From Methanobacteriota archaeon (GTDB lineage: Archaea; Thermoplasmatota; Poseidoniia; Poseidoniales; Thalassarchaeaceae), in the NCBI GenBank assembly GCA_002727275.1, contig PBWO01000039.1, positions 1 to 53,952 on the forward strand: DNA of 53,952 bases, read 5' to 3'. The translations under genes and the position numbers were made by a program. Under the pieces are notes generated by a model that worked only from the letters and a program-made list of their open reading frames with translations, had not been told where the DNA came from and searched no databases. Shown piece by piece: positions 18,017 to 28,345 of this stretch; position 1 is the stretch's first letter, and every line of letters starts with the position of its first letter.

Positions 18017-19132
18017 ATGGAACACCCAAGCTCACTCAGAATAGGATTTCCAAAGCATCTTTCAGAGTTATACTCTATTTTCCGGCAAACAGTAATCCTT
18101 GTGATAATCTCATCTTTTCTATGGGGGTATGCGAGCGATTCTCTGATGACTTCTTGGCTCAATTCGTTACCGCTGGGAAACTCTTCACTGGATCTTTCTA
18201 TCTATTCTCCATTTGATTGGCTAGAGATGAAATGGGCAATTTCAATCCTATTGTCGGTAATGACAATCATGCCTTTACTTTCTATCCGACTTCAGAGATT
18301 TGCCTCACCTGGGTTATTACCAAGTGAGCGAACTTGGTTTGCATCGATTCTAGCATTTTGCACATTGATTCTACCACTGGCTACAATTTTTTTCTGGTGG
18401 CTTGCATTTCCTGTGCTTCTTGAGGAAGCGATCGCAGCAGATTCTCTTGAAGGCGTTGGTACCAGATACGATGCGGCTGCTATCTTCAGTCTAGCAATCG
18501 GAGTAACTTGGGCAATCCTTTGTATCACAATTGCCACTGTGGCACTTTCCTTGGCTCGTCTATTGGGATTGGTCGAGAACGGGACTACCAGACTTCGCAA
18601 TAGGTTACTAGTGATTATTGGTGGTGTACTTTTCCTTACTCTTCCCTCTGAATTTGACGGACTTCGGATTTTGTTTGCTTTAATTTCAATGCTTATTGCA
18701 GAACGAATTTCATCTAGTTTACCTGCTTCTACATTGGGCAGGAGAAGTTTCAATGTGCATGATATATCTCCAAATCGAAACTCTCTGAGAATGGCCATAG
18801 TTGACTGTTCCTGTGAAGGTGTCTGCCCTAAGATACCTGAGGGAGTTGTACCGGATGGTATCGCGACCCCTACTTGTGATGCACTGTGCCTTAATAGGAA
18901 TGAGCAAGACGCTCTAGCCGACTTGGTAATGCAATACTCAATCACTAATTTGGTGGTTACAGGATGTGATGCAACCCCCCTTCCTGATAATTTCAAAAAG
19001 AGCCTTAATTCAGTAGAATGCAACTTGAGCGGATTGGGTTGGTTGGATGATATCAGAACCAATTCTGATCATTGGAAGGCCAAATCAGTGATACATTCGA
19101 CTCAAATTGTAACCGAGACTACATTGGATTGA
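18017..19132 (+). CDS. tatC: TatC-like twin-arginine translocase subunit with C-terminal cysteine-rich (HdrA N-terminus-like) extension
   Basis: HLSELYSIFRQTVI near N-terminus; RYDAAAIFSLAIGVTWAILC...LLGLVENGTTRLRNRLLVIIGGVLFLTLPSEFDGLRILFALISMLIAERIS matches TatC pattern; then DCSCEGVCP...TCDALC...LVVTGCDATPLPDNF. Confidence 0.7.
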   Translation: MEHPSSLRIGFPKHLSELYSIFRQTVILVIISSFLWGYASDSLMTSWLNSLPLGNSSLDLSIYSPFDWLEMKWAISILLSVMTIMPLLSIRLQRFASPGLLPSERTWFASILAFCTLILPLATIFFWWLAFPVLLEEAIAADSLEGVGTRYDAAAIFSLAIGVTWAILCITIATVALSLARLLGLVENGTTRLRNRLLVIIGGVLFLTLPSEFDGLRILFALISMLIAERISSSLPASTLGRRSFNVHDISPNRNSLRMAIVDCSCEGVCPKIPEGVVPDGIATPTCDALCLNRNEQDALADLVMQYSITNLVVTGCDATPLPDNFKKSLNSVECNLSGLGWLDDIRTNSDHWKAKSVIHSTQIVTETTLD

Positions 19133-19158
19133 AAGGTGGAAATATTAGACGTCGCTCC

Positions 19159-21093
19159 ATGAACCCAGCCCGCGCTGCTCTTGCAGCAATTATCCTACTG
19201 CTAGGGGCGTGGGCAAACACTAGTCCAGAGGTACTCGATGATTGGTTAGGTAATCAGGCTCCGATTTCTTCTGAAGAGCCCGAGTTAGTCGGATTGCAAG
19301 AAATAGAAGAATGGTTGGTTCTTAGGGTGGAATTCCCGAATCGACAATTCGATCAAAACAAGGCAGATGCGATGTTTGTTTCTGATGGCCCGGCTAGTCG
19401 CTACATAGATCAGATGAGCGGCTCCCAGTCTATTCTGAAAGCCACTATCTCGGATAGAATTTGGACATCCCCCAACTCTGAGAGCCATTGGGGTTACGAT
19501 TCCGATGAAGAAAGGGACGTTTCAGTAGATGGTTTAGTCGAGGCATCTTGTAGTGATTTGTTAGATGGCATGGACCTTACAAAATGGGACTTTGATGGAG
19601 ATGGAGCTGTAGATCGACTACTCATACTTCATTCCGGTCGCGCCCAAGAATCAGGCGCTGGCTCCGATGCTCTATGGAGTCACATGTCTTGGCTTATCGA
19701 ACCTTTACAAATCGGGGACTGGTCAGTTAATCACTACACAATAGCATCATTAGATTCTGGAATTGGTACTGTAATCCATGAAATGCTGCACCAGATGGGG
19801 GCATACGACTTGTATGATGTTCACAGCGATATCCCGTCATCAAACTGGAATGGGTTAGGCGACTGGGACATCATGGCCAGTGGAAATTGGAATGATAATG
19901 GGAACACCCCCGCTTTACCAGGAGCTGCTACATTGGATTTGATTGGTGCTAACAGATACTCCGAACTCGAATTGTTGACCAACTCAACTCATTTGCTTGA
20001 GCCCGTATCGCAAGGGGGCCAAGGTCTAGCAATACCGATTGCTCCGGGTGAGAAGATATGGGTTACCTACAGAGGAAACTCGGGATTCGATTCAGATTTA
20101 CCAGGTCATGGCATTTTAGTTGAGCATTCTGATGAGAACAATGGCAATCCTGTTGAAAATCTAGTAAACACTGACCCAGATAATGCCTGGGTCAGAATAA
20201 TCGAGGCAGATGGCGATGCCGCATTGGAAAGAGGTAGAGACTCCGGAAGTCCTGGTGATGTTTTCGACACAGGAGAATCCTTCGGAGCCTCTGGAATGAA
20301 GATAAGGGATAATCGAGGCAGACTAGTTGAATGGACCATTTTAGTCCAAGATATATCTGATGATTCGGCAACCGTTTCGATTACTGTCGATATGTCTTCT
20401 AATGTAGTTTCTTTAACCCCAAGATCTCCAGTACAATTACTGCCCACAGAATCTATTTTTGTTGAAGTAACGACAACTATGACGTGCAATCTGGAGATCG
20501 CGCTCAGGACTCATCAGTCAGATAACTCACCCCCTGAGTACATAACAATCCCTGAAGGAACATACGATGTTCAGATTTTGAGTTCCGAAGACGCACCTTC
20601 TGCTTCCTTCACCTTGACTGGAACCATCGGCTGCGAAGAAGAGAGTAAACGAGACATTTCACTAGAAGTCAACATTATTGGACACAGGATGTCCAATGAA
20701 GAGTTGTTCTCTGTAATTTCTTGGGAAAATCCCTCAATAATCAGCCTGACTCCAAAATATGAAGGCGATGGTGAAGTAACATATTCAATCGCTCTTGAAG
20801 GTGCGACCTCCAGAATCGCGTCTGCTCAGACACCTGCTACCTTATCTCCCGGAGATCCGATTGTATTAGATGTCGATCCAATGGGGCTCCTAGAGCCAGG
20901 GATGCTTGCAAGGGGCACCATCGTACTCTTAGATAATCACGGGCACGAGCACCGTATACCATTACTGCTAGAGGCCGAATCTCCATTCACTGGAGATGGT
21001 TGGCTGGCGTGGTTCGCAGAACCTTCCAATGGCCTACTAGTTATTTCGATACTTCTGGCAATATCAATTGTAACCGGCGGTCGTAGAGAATAA
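19159..21093 (+). CDS. Secreted M6-family (immune inhibitor A-like) metalloprotease
   Basis: Zn motif GIGTVIHEMLHQMGAYDLYD (HExxH) plus GLGDWDIMASGNW; signal-like N-terminus; C-terminal TM; start set to internal ATG. Confidence 0.85.
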   Translation: MNPARAALAAIILLLGAWANTSPEVLDDWLGNQAPISSEEPELVGLQEIEEWLVLRVEFPNRQFDQNKADAMFVSDGPASRYIDQMSGSQSILKATISDRIWTSPNSESHWGYDSDEERDVSVDGLVEASCSDLLDGMDLTKWDFDGDGAVDRLLILHSGRAQESGAGSDALWSHMSWLIEPLQIGDWSVNHYTIASLDSGIGTVIHEMLHQMGAYDLYDVHSDIPSSNWNGLGDWDIMASGNWNDNGNTPALPGAATLDLIGANRYSELELLTNSTHLLEPVSQGGQGLAIPIAPGEKIWVTYRGNSGFDSDLPGHGILVEHSDENNGNPVENLVNTDPDNAWVRIIEADGDAALERGRDSGSPGDVFDTGESFGASGMKIRDNRGRLVEWTILVQDISDDSATVSITVDMSSNVVSLTPRSPVQLLPTESIFVEVTTTMTCNLEIALRTHQSDNSPPEYITIPEGTYDVQILSSEDAPSASFTLTGTIGCEEESKRDISLEVNIIGHRMSNEELFSVISWENPSIISLTPKYEGDGEVTYSIALEGATSRIASAQTPATLSPGDPIVLDVDPMGLLEPGMLARGTIVLLDNHGHEHRIPLLLEAESPFTGDGWLAWFAEPSNGLLVISILLAISIVTGGRRE

Positions 21094-22149
21094 TCATCTC
21101 CTATTCGGATTACTCCATCTGGAATCGGGCGGTGGTCTTGAAATCGAAAGGTAGACCCAAGAATCATCGATCTGCAAAGGATGTAACCATGTCTTTCCAA
21201 CTCCCGATGCCAATCTAGAGGCTAGGCAGGCTCCTTCCCAATCCGAAGGAGCTTCTGCGGGGTGTACGACTAGCCATGGCGCATGCTCTTCACCCAGTGG
21301 TCTGTCGTAACATCTCCATCTTGTTCCGTACTTGAATCCGGGCCTACAGTGAAGCCCCCTTGATAACAGATCAACTAGTATGCTAGATCCCATCGAGAAA
21401 AGCTCTTCACCATCTGAATAAATCAATTCAGATGTGATTGAATCCAACATTCGGCCGTTTGGGTGTGGAATTCCAATCCTCTCTTCAGGCCATAGATTTG
21501 CATCCAGGATAATTACGCCACCATTGGCCAGTGGCTTAAACTCCCTATCCCGGATATTTCCGATGCTCGCTTCGTCCAAATCACCCATATCTCCGCGAGG
21601 AGACTCAATACTTACTCGATATGTGACGACCGATGTTTCATCATCGACAACAATCACCTCAGCAATCCTATTGATCGACGTAACTTCATCAGCCCAGGCC
21701 TGTAAATCCTCAATGTCGAGCTCAGCACTAGCGTGAAACCATCTAATCTCGGAGACAGGTTCTTTCTCCCTAGGATGTTTATCCGAGGGCCATCTCGCAG
21801 CCCATGTAGAATGAGATGATTCAACACCCAGAACACTGAGATTATTCCTTAACACAATCTTATTTCCAGGGACCCTAAGGGCCTCTATTATTGACGCTTC
21901 ATCAATAATTCTGGTATTTTCCATTACAGCCTCTGCCATCCAATCTGAATGTGGGAGATCTATGTGTCTATGTTCATGACAGAAAATTACCTCTGCTCCA
22001 CTCAGCAGCAGACCCAACTCACCCATTGGCCTACCAATTGCCGATTTTGACCACAGTCTTTCAGATGCCTGGCCAGAGTAAATCCAACCTTCGGGGTGCT
22101 TCTCCACGGCTTCGCCATAAGGTTCCCAACTTGAGTTCAGCGGTGGCAA
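21094..22149 (-). CDS. endA: tRNA-splicing endonuclease
   Basis: LLSRGLHCRPGFKYGTRWRCYDRPLGEEHAPWLVVHP...ASRLASGVGKTWL: Tyr/His/Lys catalytic pattern; long form with degenerate N-terminal repeat. Confidence 0.8.
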   Translation of the reverse strand: MPPLNSSWEPYGEAVEKHPEGWIYSGQASERLWSKSAIGRPMGELGLLLSGAEVIFCHEHRHIDLPHSDWMAEAVMENTRIIDEASIIEALRVPGNKIVLRNNLSVLGVESSHSTWAARWPSDKHPREKEPVSEIRWFHASAELDIEDLQAWADEVTSINRIAEVIVVDDETSVVTYRVSIESPRGDMGDLDEASIGNIRDREFKPLANGGVIILDANLWPEERIGIPHPNGRMLDSITSELIYSDGEELFSMGSSILVDLLSRGLHCRPGFKYGTRWRCYDRPLGEEHAPWLVVHPAEAPSDWEGACLASRLASGVGKTWLHPLQIDDSWVYLSISRPPPDSRWSNPNRR

Positions 22150-22180
22150 ACATCATTCACATCACGCACTACGGAGCTTC

Positions 22181-23230
22181 ATGGATGACGACACAGATAG
22201 AGCATCGATTCTATCGAGACTGAGTAACATGCTGGACTCTATGGGAGAGTCTAAGGTGACATTGATTGGGGATGTTATGTTGGATAGATTCCATCACGGA
22301 TATGCGAATAATCTGGATTCGACTGCACCGGTTCCTGTATTGAAGATAATGCGTACAGAAGAAACACCAGGGGCTGCAGCCCACATCGCATTGGGTCTCA
22401 GATCTCTAGGTATGCAAGTCAGCCTCCATTGCTGTGTTGGAGACGATAGGGAGGGCAGAACAATTGTTACTAAATTATCCGAACACGGTATATCTTCTGA
22501 GGGTATTCAAACAGTACCAGAGCGGAATACATTGACTAAGATTCGATTCTATGGCAGTAGAGAAAGTTTACTCGAAGAAAGTCAGATATTATTGCAAGCC
22601 GATCGAGGCCCCCGTGACGCGATATCCGATGACATTAGGCAAACAGTCACTCAGAGTGCAATGTCTCAAATTTCCAATAGTAGTGCGGTTGTCCTGTCGG
22701 ATTATGACAAGGGAGTATTGGATACAGATACATCGCTGATGCTGATCGCAGCAGCCAAGAGAGCTGAATTACCCGTCATCGCAGACCCGAAATTGACGGG
22801 TTTAGACAGGAGTGCAGGGGCCGACGTCGCTCTTTTTGAGAATCGCGGACTTAATCTATTGGCTCGAAGACAAGGGATTACTGACCAAGCCAAGGCTGCA
22901 GGTGACCTAATTTCTCGTTACGGCTGGCAGGCGCTACTAGTTCTGAGGGGTACTGAAGGAGTGACATTGTATCGTGCTAATGAGGAGCCTTTGCACATTC
23001 CTTGCATGTCTCCATCAGCGGTCCAGCAGATAGGTCTGCATGATGCGGCGGCAACTGCACTAGCTGCAGCCCTAGGAAATGGACTTACGATGATTGATGC
23101 GGCCACTTTGGCAGCCGCTGCCTGTGACTGTATTTTGGCTGCAGAGGCTAGTCGCGAATTCGTAGATAAGGAGACACTGAGGCTATGGATCGATGAGTTA
23201 TCTTGGCAACTGCGTATCTCAGATAGATAA
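22181..23230 (+). CDS. PfkB/RfaE1-like carbohydrate kinase (divergent, degenerate GAGD motif)
   Basis: VTLIGDVMLDRFHHGYANNLDSTAPVPVLKIMRTEETPGAAAHIALGLRSLGMQVSLHCCVGDDREG; VVLSDYDKGVLD; expected GAGD position reads IGLHDAAATAL. Confidence 0.82.
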   Translation: MDDDTDRASILSRLSNMLDSMGESKVTLIGDVMLDRFHHGYANNLDSTAPVPVLKIMRTEETPGAAAHIALGLRSLGMQVSLHCCVGDDREGRTIVTKLSEHGISSEGIQTVPERNTLTKIRFYGSRESLLEESQILLQADRGPRDAISDDIRQTVTQSAMSQISNSSAVVLSDYDKGVLDTDTSLMLIAAAKRAELPVIADPKLTGLDRSAGADVALFENRGLNLLARRQGITDQAKAAGDLISRYGWQALLVLRGTEGVTLYRANEEPLHIPCMSPSAVQQIGLHDAAATALAAALGNGLTMIDAATLAAAACDCILAAEASREFVDKETLRLWIDELSWQLRISDR

Positions 23231-23280
23231 AAATCATTTATGCATCGAATTCATTACTGGCCCGTATCGCCACTGGTTCA

Positions 23281-24734
23281 TGAATTACAGAATCATTGCC
23301 ACTGCAATGGTTTTGACAGCTGCTATTCTGATGATATCTCCATCAGCCAGTGCAGACTCACAAGACCCTCCGATTATAGGATTTGATTTTGATAATGGTC
23401 TATCTGCCAATGAATCAATCTCTTTGACCGGAAGTGTTGAGTTCGACTCAATACCGGACTCAGTTGACTGGATCATAACTTCCGACGATCAGAATTATGA
23501 TGGTTCAATTACTGATTCACTACAGGAATTGGAATCCTTGTCTGAAAGATCGAAATGGTCTTGGCAATTTGACTTAGAGATTGACGACTATCCCGTTTGC
23601 ACTTGTTACTTGACAATAAGTGCGAGCGTGGGAGAATCAACTTGGAGCGAGACTAGGATTCTATTCATGGGAGACACCTTACGCTCGGGACTGATTGTCG
23701 ACTCGCCAAGAGAGGGTGACTGGGTACACAATTCTGTAGATGTTAGTGGTTGGAGTATGCATCCAACTGTATGGGCAAGCCCAGAAATTAGATTCTTCAC
23801 TTCACCGTCCCTCAGTTCTGCAGATTCATGCTCTTCTGAAGTAGATTCTGACCTATCTTCGTTGTTATCGGTGGTCAATATACAAGGAGATTACCAAACT
23901 ACATTGGATATCTCTTCGCTTTCAGATGGTTGGCATTCTATGTTTGTTGAGAATTATGACCCATCAGGAGTTGCCTTTTCGCAACAGTGTGTTCCAATCA
24001 GGGTTAACAACGCACCACCTGAGATAATCATGAGCATAGAGGAACAGTATACGGAGAAGCCAGGGGAGATATTGTTTGATGCTAGTGCTTCAGATGATAC
24101 CTATTGGGGCCGAGAGAAGTTGGAATATACTTGGATTCTAAGAAAACCATCGCATAGCGGCCAAACTCCAGTAAATATCCAATTGCAAGGTAGTACCTAT
24201 TCAATGCCTTCGGATAGCGGAGGGAGTTATTCCTTGACGCTATCAATCAAAGATTCAGGAGGAGTCACTTCCACTTCTGAATTCATATTTGAAATAGAAA
24301 ATGTAGTGCCCACAGCCATCGCTAGTCTGGACGGCATGGAATTGGTTGATGGCGACAAAATAAAACTCAGCAAGGGGGATGTGTGGCCCTTAGATGCTTC
24401 AGAATCGACAGATTCGGCTAACGATATCGCCAAGTTAAGATGTGTTTGGAAGATTGATTATGAGCCCGTTTATGAAGGATGTCAGAGGGAACTGTCATGG
24501 CCTTCTGAAGCTGGTGATGAGATTATTCTGACGCTTGAGGTGATTGATGATGACGAGGATTATGAAAGCATCTCGATACTTCTGATTCACCCTGATGCCA
24601 ACGAATCTCTACCTTATCCAGTCATAGTTCTGGTTGCATCGACTTTATTCATGATATCAGCCATTTTCCTTAGATATCGTTCTGCTGATGTTGATTCAGA
24701 GATTCCTAGTTGGGATTCTTCATCGGACAAGTAG
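23281..24734 (+). CDS. Secreted surface protein with Ig/PKD-like repeats and C-terminal TM anchor
   Basis: Signal peptide MNYRIIATAMVLTAAILMISPSASA; PKD-like EILFDASASDDTYWGREKLEYTWILRKP; terminal TM. Confidence 0.75.
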
Positions 24735-24778
24735 AATCCCTCATAAGCAACCCTCAGTAGAACAGCGATGGAGATTGT

Positions 24779-26086
24779 ATGCCCCTAACCTTCCCAATAT
24801 CTGAATACTCGAAGAGGCAATCTGCATTCTTGGGCCAACTGCCGAGTAATTCACTAGTTCTAATCTCCACAAACCCTAGATCGATTAGGTCTAACGATAC
24901 GCACTACCCATTCAGAGCAAATTCGTACATGCTATACTTGTGTGATTGGGATGAGTCCGACTCAGTTTGGATGGCAAGTAATTCTACAGGAGAATGGGAA
25001 ACCACTCTTTTTGTTTTGCCTAGAGATACCAAAGCAGAGATTTGGGAAGGCAGGAGAGTTGGCCCAGAAGGGGCTGCGAAGTACTGGCCAGTTGACAAGG
25101 CGCACTCTATCATGGACCTTAGCGAAGTGATAAGGCCTCTACTGGGGGATTGTAGTGTTGTATTCTCTATCGCAGGCCTAAATCCTGAGATTGATGCTTT
25201 GCTGAATGATTCCAATATAGAAACAGCCAATCCTAAATCGTATTTAGATCAACTCAGGGTAATTAAATCAGAAGCAGAAATTGAAATTATGCGTAAATCA
25301 GCTGATTTGGCATCAGAAGCACATATCCTGGCAATGAGGGAAGGCAACCCCGGTGTAGGAGAATGGCACCTTCAGTCTGTGATTGAATCATGTTTTACTT
25401 CGAATAACGCGCAGTGGGCATATCCATCGATTGTAGGAGGAGGCGATAATGCCGCAATATTGCACTACAACACAAATCAGGAATCGGTTAAAGATGGTGA
25501 TTTGGTCTTGATTGATGCCGGATGTGAAGTACAGGGTTATGCCTCAGATATCACCCGGACATGGCCAGTTAACGGTAGATTTACGGATGCCCAAAGGGAA
25601 ATCTACGAACTAGTACTAAAGTCCCAAATCGCCGCAATAGAAGTCTGCAGACCAGGTGCTCGCTGGGTAGAATTTCATAATGCTGCTTCAAGAGTCATTG
25701 CCCAGGGTCTAATTGATTTGGGAATACTGGATTGCACCTTGGAAGAAGCGATAGGAGATCCAAATGATTTCGATGGCCCTTATCGAAACTACTTCATGCA
25801 CGGCACCGGTCATTTCCTAGGGCTCGACGTTCATGATGTAGGTGGTGGAAGACAGGGCGATGATGATCCAGGTCCCAAACTTATGCCCGGGATGGTGATA
25901 ACTGTGGAGCCAGGGCTTTACTTCGGAAGCTGGAGGACAGATGTCAATATCCCGGAGAGGTATGCTGGGATAGGCGTTAGGATAGAGGATGATGTTCTCG
26001 TAACAGCGGATGGGCCTTTGGTGCTGACTTCTTCCTGCCCTAAGGAAATCTCCGAGTTGGAGGCAATCATCGGCCAAGAGGGGTGA
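24779..26086 (+). CDS. pepP: Xaa-Pro aminopeptidase (M24 family)
   Basis: AMP_N domain followed by LVLIDAGCEVQGYASDITRTWPVNGRF, HGTGHFLGLDVHDVG, MVITVEPGLYFG metal ligands. Confidence 0.94.
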   Translation: MPLTFPISEYSKRQSAFLGQLPSNSLVLISTNPRSIRSNDTHYPFRANSYMLYLCDWDESDSVWMASNSTGEWETTLFVLPRDTKAEIWEGRRVGPEGAAKYWPVDKAHSIMDLSEVIRPLLGDCSVVFSIAGLNPEIDALLNDSNIETANPKSYLDQLRVIKSEAEIEIMRKSADLASEAHILAMREGNPGVGEWHLQSVIESCFTSNNAQWAYPSIVGGGDNAAILHYNTNQESVKDGDLVLIDAGCEVQGYASDITRTWPVNGRFTDAQREIYELVLKSQIAAIEVCRPGARWVEFHNAASRVIAQGLIDLGILDCTLEEAIGDPNDFDGPYRNYFMHGTGHFLGLDVHDVGGGRQGDDDPGPKLMPGMVITVEPGLYFGSWRTDVNIPERYAGIGVRIEDDVLVTADGPLVLTSSCPKEISELEAIIGQEG

Positions 26087-26090
26087 GCAC

Positions 26091-27257
26091 TTGTCCCAAT
26101 GGCAGCAGATACTGCATACTCAGTCCGAGCATTCACCACCTAGGCTCAGCATCGAAGAAGCTTCAATATTGTATGATGAAGCCAATTTAACTGAGTTAAT
26201 GCATGTTGCATCAATCCATCGTAGACTTAGAGTGCCCGGAAATCATGTAACCTACTTAGTTGACCGAAATGTGAATTACACTAATGTATGCACAATTAAT
26301 TGTCATTTTTGCTCATTCTACAGGCCACCGGGTCACCCTGAAAGCTATCTCCAGACAGTGGATCAGATTAGTGAGAGATTCGCCGAGTTGGAGGATATTG
26401 GTGGCTCTCGTGTATTAATGCAAGGCGGAGTTCATCCCGAACTAGAACTGGAGTGGTATACTAGTATAATTCATGAACTAAGATTAAGGCATCCTTCAAT
26501 AGATTTAGATTGCTTCTCTCCCATTGAAATTGAAGGTATCTCGGAGATATGTGGACTGTCTACTGAACAGGTCTTACGGGAACTTCAGGAAGCAGGAATG
26601 CACGGTCTTCCAGGAGGTGGTGCAGAGATGCTAGTTGACGACGTCCGTCTCGATATCTCTCCAAAGAAAGGCTCGGCAGAGAATTGGTTACGAGTGATGC
26701 GCGAGGCCCAAAACCTAGGTCTAACCACATCTGCAACAAATGTGATAGGTTTTGGAGAGACAAATTTGCACCGATTAGAGCATTTGCACAAAATTAGGAC
26801 ACTACAGGACGAAACACTGTCGAAAGGCCTCAAAGGCTTCACCTCATTCATAGCCTGGCCAGTGATGTTGGAGAACAACTCGTTTGGTAAGAGAGGTCGA
26901 GGAACTAACAGATACACTTTGGGAGCGGGCTCTAATGAATACCTTAGACACGTGGCAATATCTAGGATATTTTTCGACAATATCTACCATATCCAAGCAT
27001 CATGGCCTACTATGGGAATGAAAGTCGCCCAGATGGCACTTTTCGCCGGAGCTGATGATATTGGATCAACAATGATGGAAGAAAATGTGGTATCCTCTTC
27101 AGGTACTAGCAAGATGCAAGCTTCTGAACGTGAGCTTCAATCTGTTGTATCCAGGGCCGGGTTTATTCCGGTTAAGCGTGATTCAGATTACAATTTATTG
27201 GATACAATATTAATCGAAGAGGAATTATTCTCCCCTCCTCCTTCTCAACCCAACTGA
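26091..27257 (+). CDS. mqnC: Radical SAM protein, MqnC-like (cyclic dehypoxanthinyl futalosine synthase; menaquinone biosynthesis)
   Basis: NYTNVCTINCHFCSFYRPPG (CxxxCxxC), LMQGGVHPELELEWY, GADDIGSTMMEENVVSSSG; TTG start. Confidence 0.83.
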   Translation: MSQWQQILHTQSEHSPPRLSIEEASILYDEANLTELMHVASIHRRLRVPGNHVTYLVDRNVNYTNVCTINCHFCSFYRPPGHPESYLQTVDQISERFAELEDIGGSRVLMQGGVHPELELEWYTSIIHELRLRHPSIDLDCFSPIEIEGISEICGLSTEQVLRELQEAGMHGLPGGGAEMLVDDVRLDISPKKGSAENWLRVMREAQNLGLTTSATNVIGFGETNLHRLEHLHKIRTLQDETLSKGLKGFTSFIAWPVMLENNSFGKRGRGTNRYTLGAGSNEYLRHVAISRIFFDNIYHIQASWPTMGMKVAQMALFAGADDIGSTMMEENVVSSSGTSKMQASERELQSVVSRAGFIPVKRDSDYNLLDTILIEEELFSPPPSQPN

Positions 27258-28345
27258 TCGGCGGATTCAGTTCTGCCACTGCGTACAGGCATAGTTGCAA
27301 TTGGAGCTAACCCTCCTCGTTCAGGAATTAGAATTGGTTTGACCCATTTCATTCTAGTTCCATCATCCCGAACAGCTTCTATTACTAGTTCCCAGTGAAT
27401 TGCAATTAGTGCAGAATATATTGAACCCGGCCAGATATCAGAAGGGCCTGGAAGATTTAATCTCCCAGTTTCTCCAGCAAGCCCAATCCATTCACCAGAA
27501 GCCATCACCCTTAGTGGCTCTAGAAGGAGCAATCTCTGATGAGCAACTGGTAGAGGGATCGCTTCTCCAACACCAGTCCCTAACTCTTCTCCGGAAGTGA
27601 TTCTTCTATCCGGAAGACTAGTTGACATTCCCGGAGAGGATTGCCGCCCTTCTTCCCGTTCGAGGGCTTCCAAGACTTTCTCCCTCTCTGGAACAATCAT
27701 TCCAACCTGAATTCGAGCCCTTTGGGGCATTACATCTACTGGAGAATATTTTAGCCACAGCTCTAGATTATTTGATTTGATTTCAGTAGAAGTGACGATA
27801 TCTTCTAGTGGTTCAGAGATGTATCTGTTTTGCCTTCGGATGTCTCTCAGGTTGGCCACTATTCTGAGAATAATTGGAACTGCGAATAATGGGAAAGAAA
27901 AGAACAACAATTTGGGGTAGTCAAGCGGACCTATTCGATAGGATCCTGCAAATGATTCAGATAACAAACCGCTAGCAACTAGACCTGGCTCTAAACTATG
28001 GATAAGAAGTGATAGAATGATAATTACTACCGCAGGACGGATTGCTTTTCTGGCTAGTGAATGCAAAGGATCAGGCTCGATATACCATCCACTTCTTGAC
28101 TTTGTAATGAAATCAAATGGAGATCTCGATATTTCACAAGTTAGGGTAGGAAAATCATCATCCGCCTTTGTCGAACGCCACTCAACTTTCCAACTATCAT
28201 CTTGGCCAATTGAGAAGGAAGGAGGGGCTTCCTGCTCGGATTCAACGATTACTTCCACGATTGGAATCCCTTGAGGATCAACACTTGCATGTTCGAATGG
28301 AGGAAACCTGAGTCTCTGGACTGAGCGGAACATGATTAGCCCCAC
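27245..28345 (-). CDS. Hypothetical membrane protein
   Basis: Two central TM helices (AVVIIILSLLIHSLEPGLV, LLFFSFPLFAVPIILRIV). Confidence 0.7.
   Translation of the reverse strand: MGLIMFRSVQRLRFPPFEHASVDPQGIPIVEVIVESEQEAPPSFSIGQDDSWKVEWRSTKADDDFPTLTCEISRSPFDFITKSRSGWYIEPDPLHSLARKAIRPAVVIIILSLLIHSLEPGLVASGLLSESFAGSYRIGPLDYPKLLFFSFPLFAVPIILRIVANLRDIRRQNRYISEPLEDIVTSTEIKSNNLELWLKYSPVDVMPQRARIQVGMIVPEREKVLEALEREEGRQSSPGMSTSLPDRRITSGEELGTGVGEAIPLPVAHQRLLLLEPLRVMASGEWIGLAGETGRLNLPGPSDIWPGSIYSALIAIHWELVIEAVRDDGTRMKWVKPILIPERGGLAPIATMPVRSGRTESADQLG

Noticed and set aside
19120-19220. Twin-arginine signal on the M6 protease (NIRRRSMNPARAALAAIILLLGAWA)
   Set aside because: The Arg run lies upstream of the most plausible ATG (19159) and lacks the hydrophobic residues expected after RR, so a Tat substrate link to the adjacent TatC is not supported.
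26091-27257. Assignment as CofH/FbiC (F420 biosynthesis)
   Set aside because: CxFCSFYR and the GSTMMEENVVSSSG segment fit MqnC better; phylogeny would be decisive.
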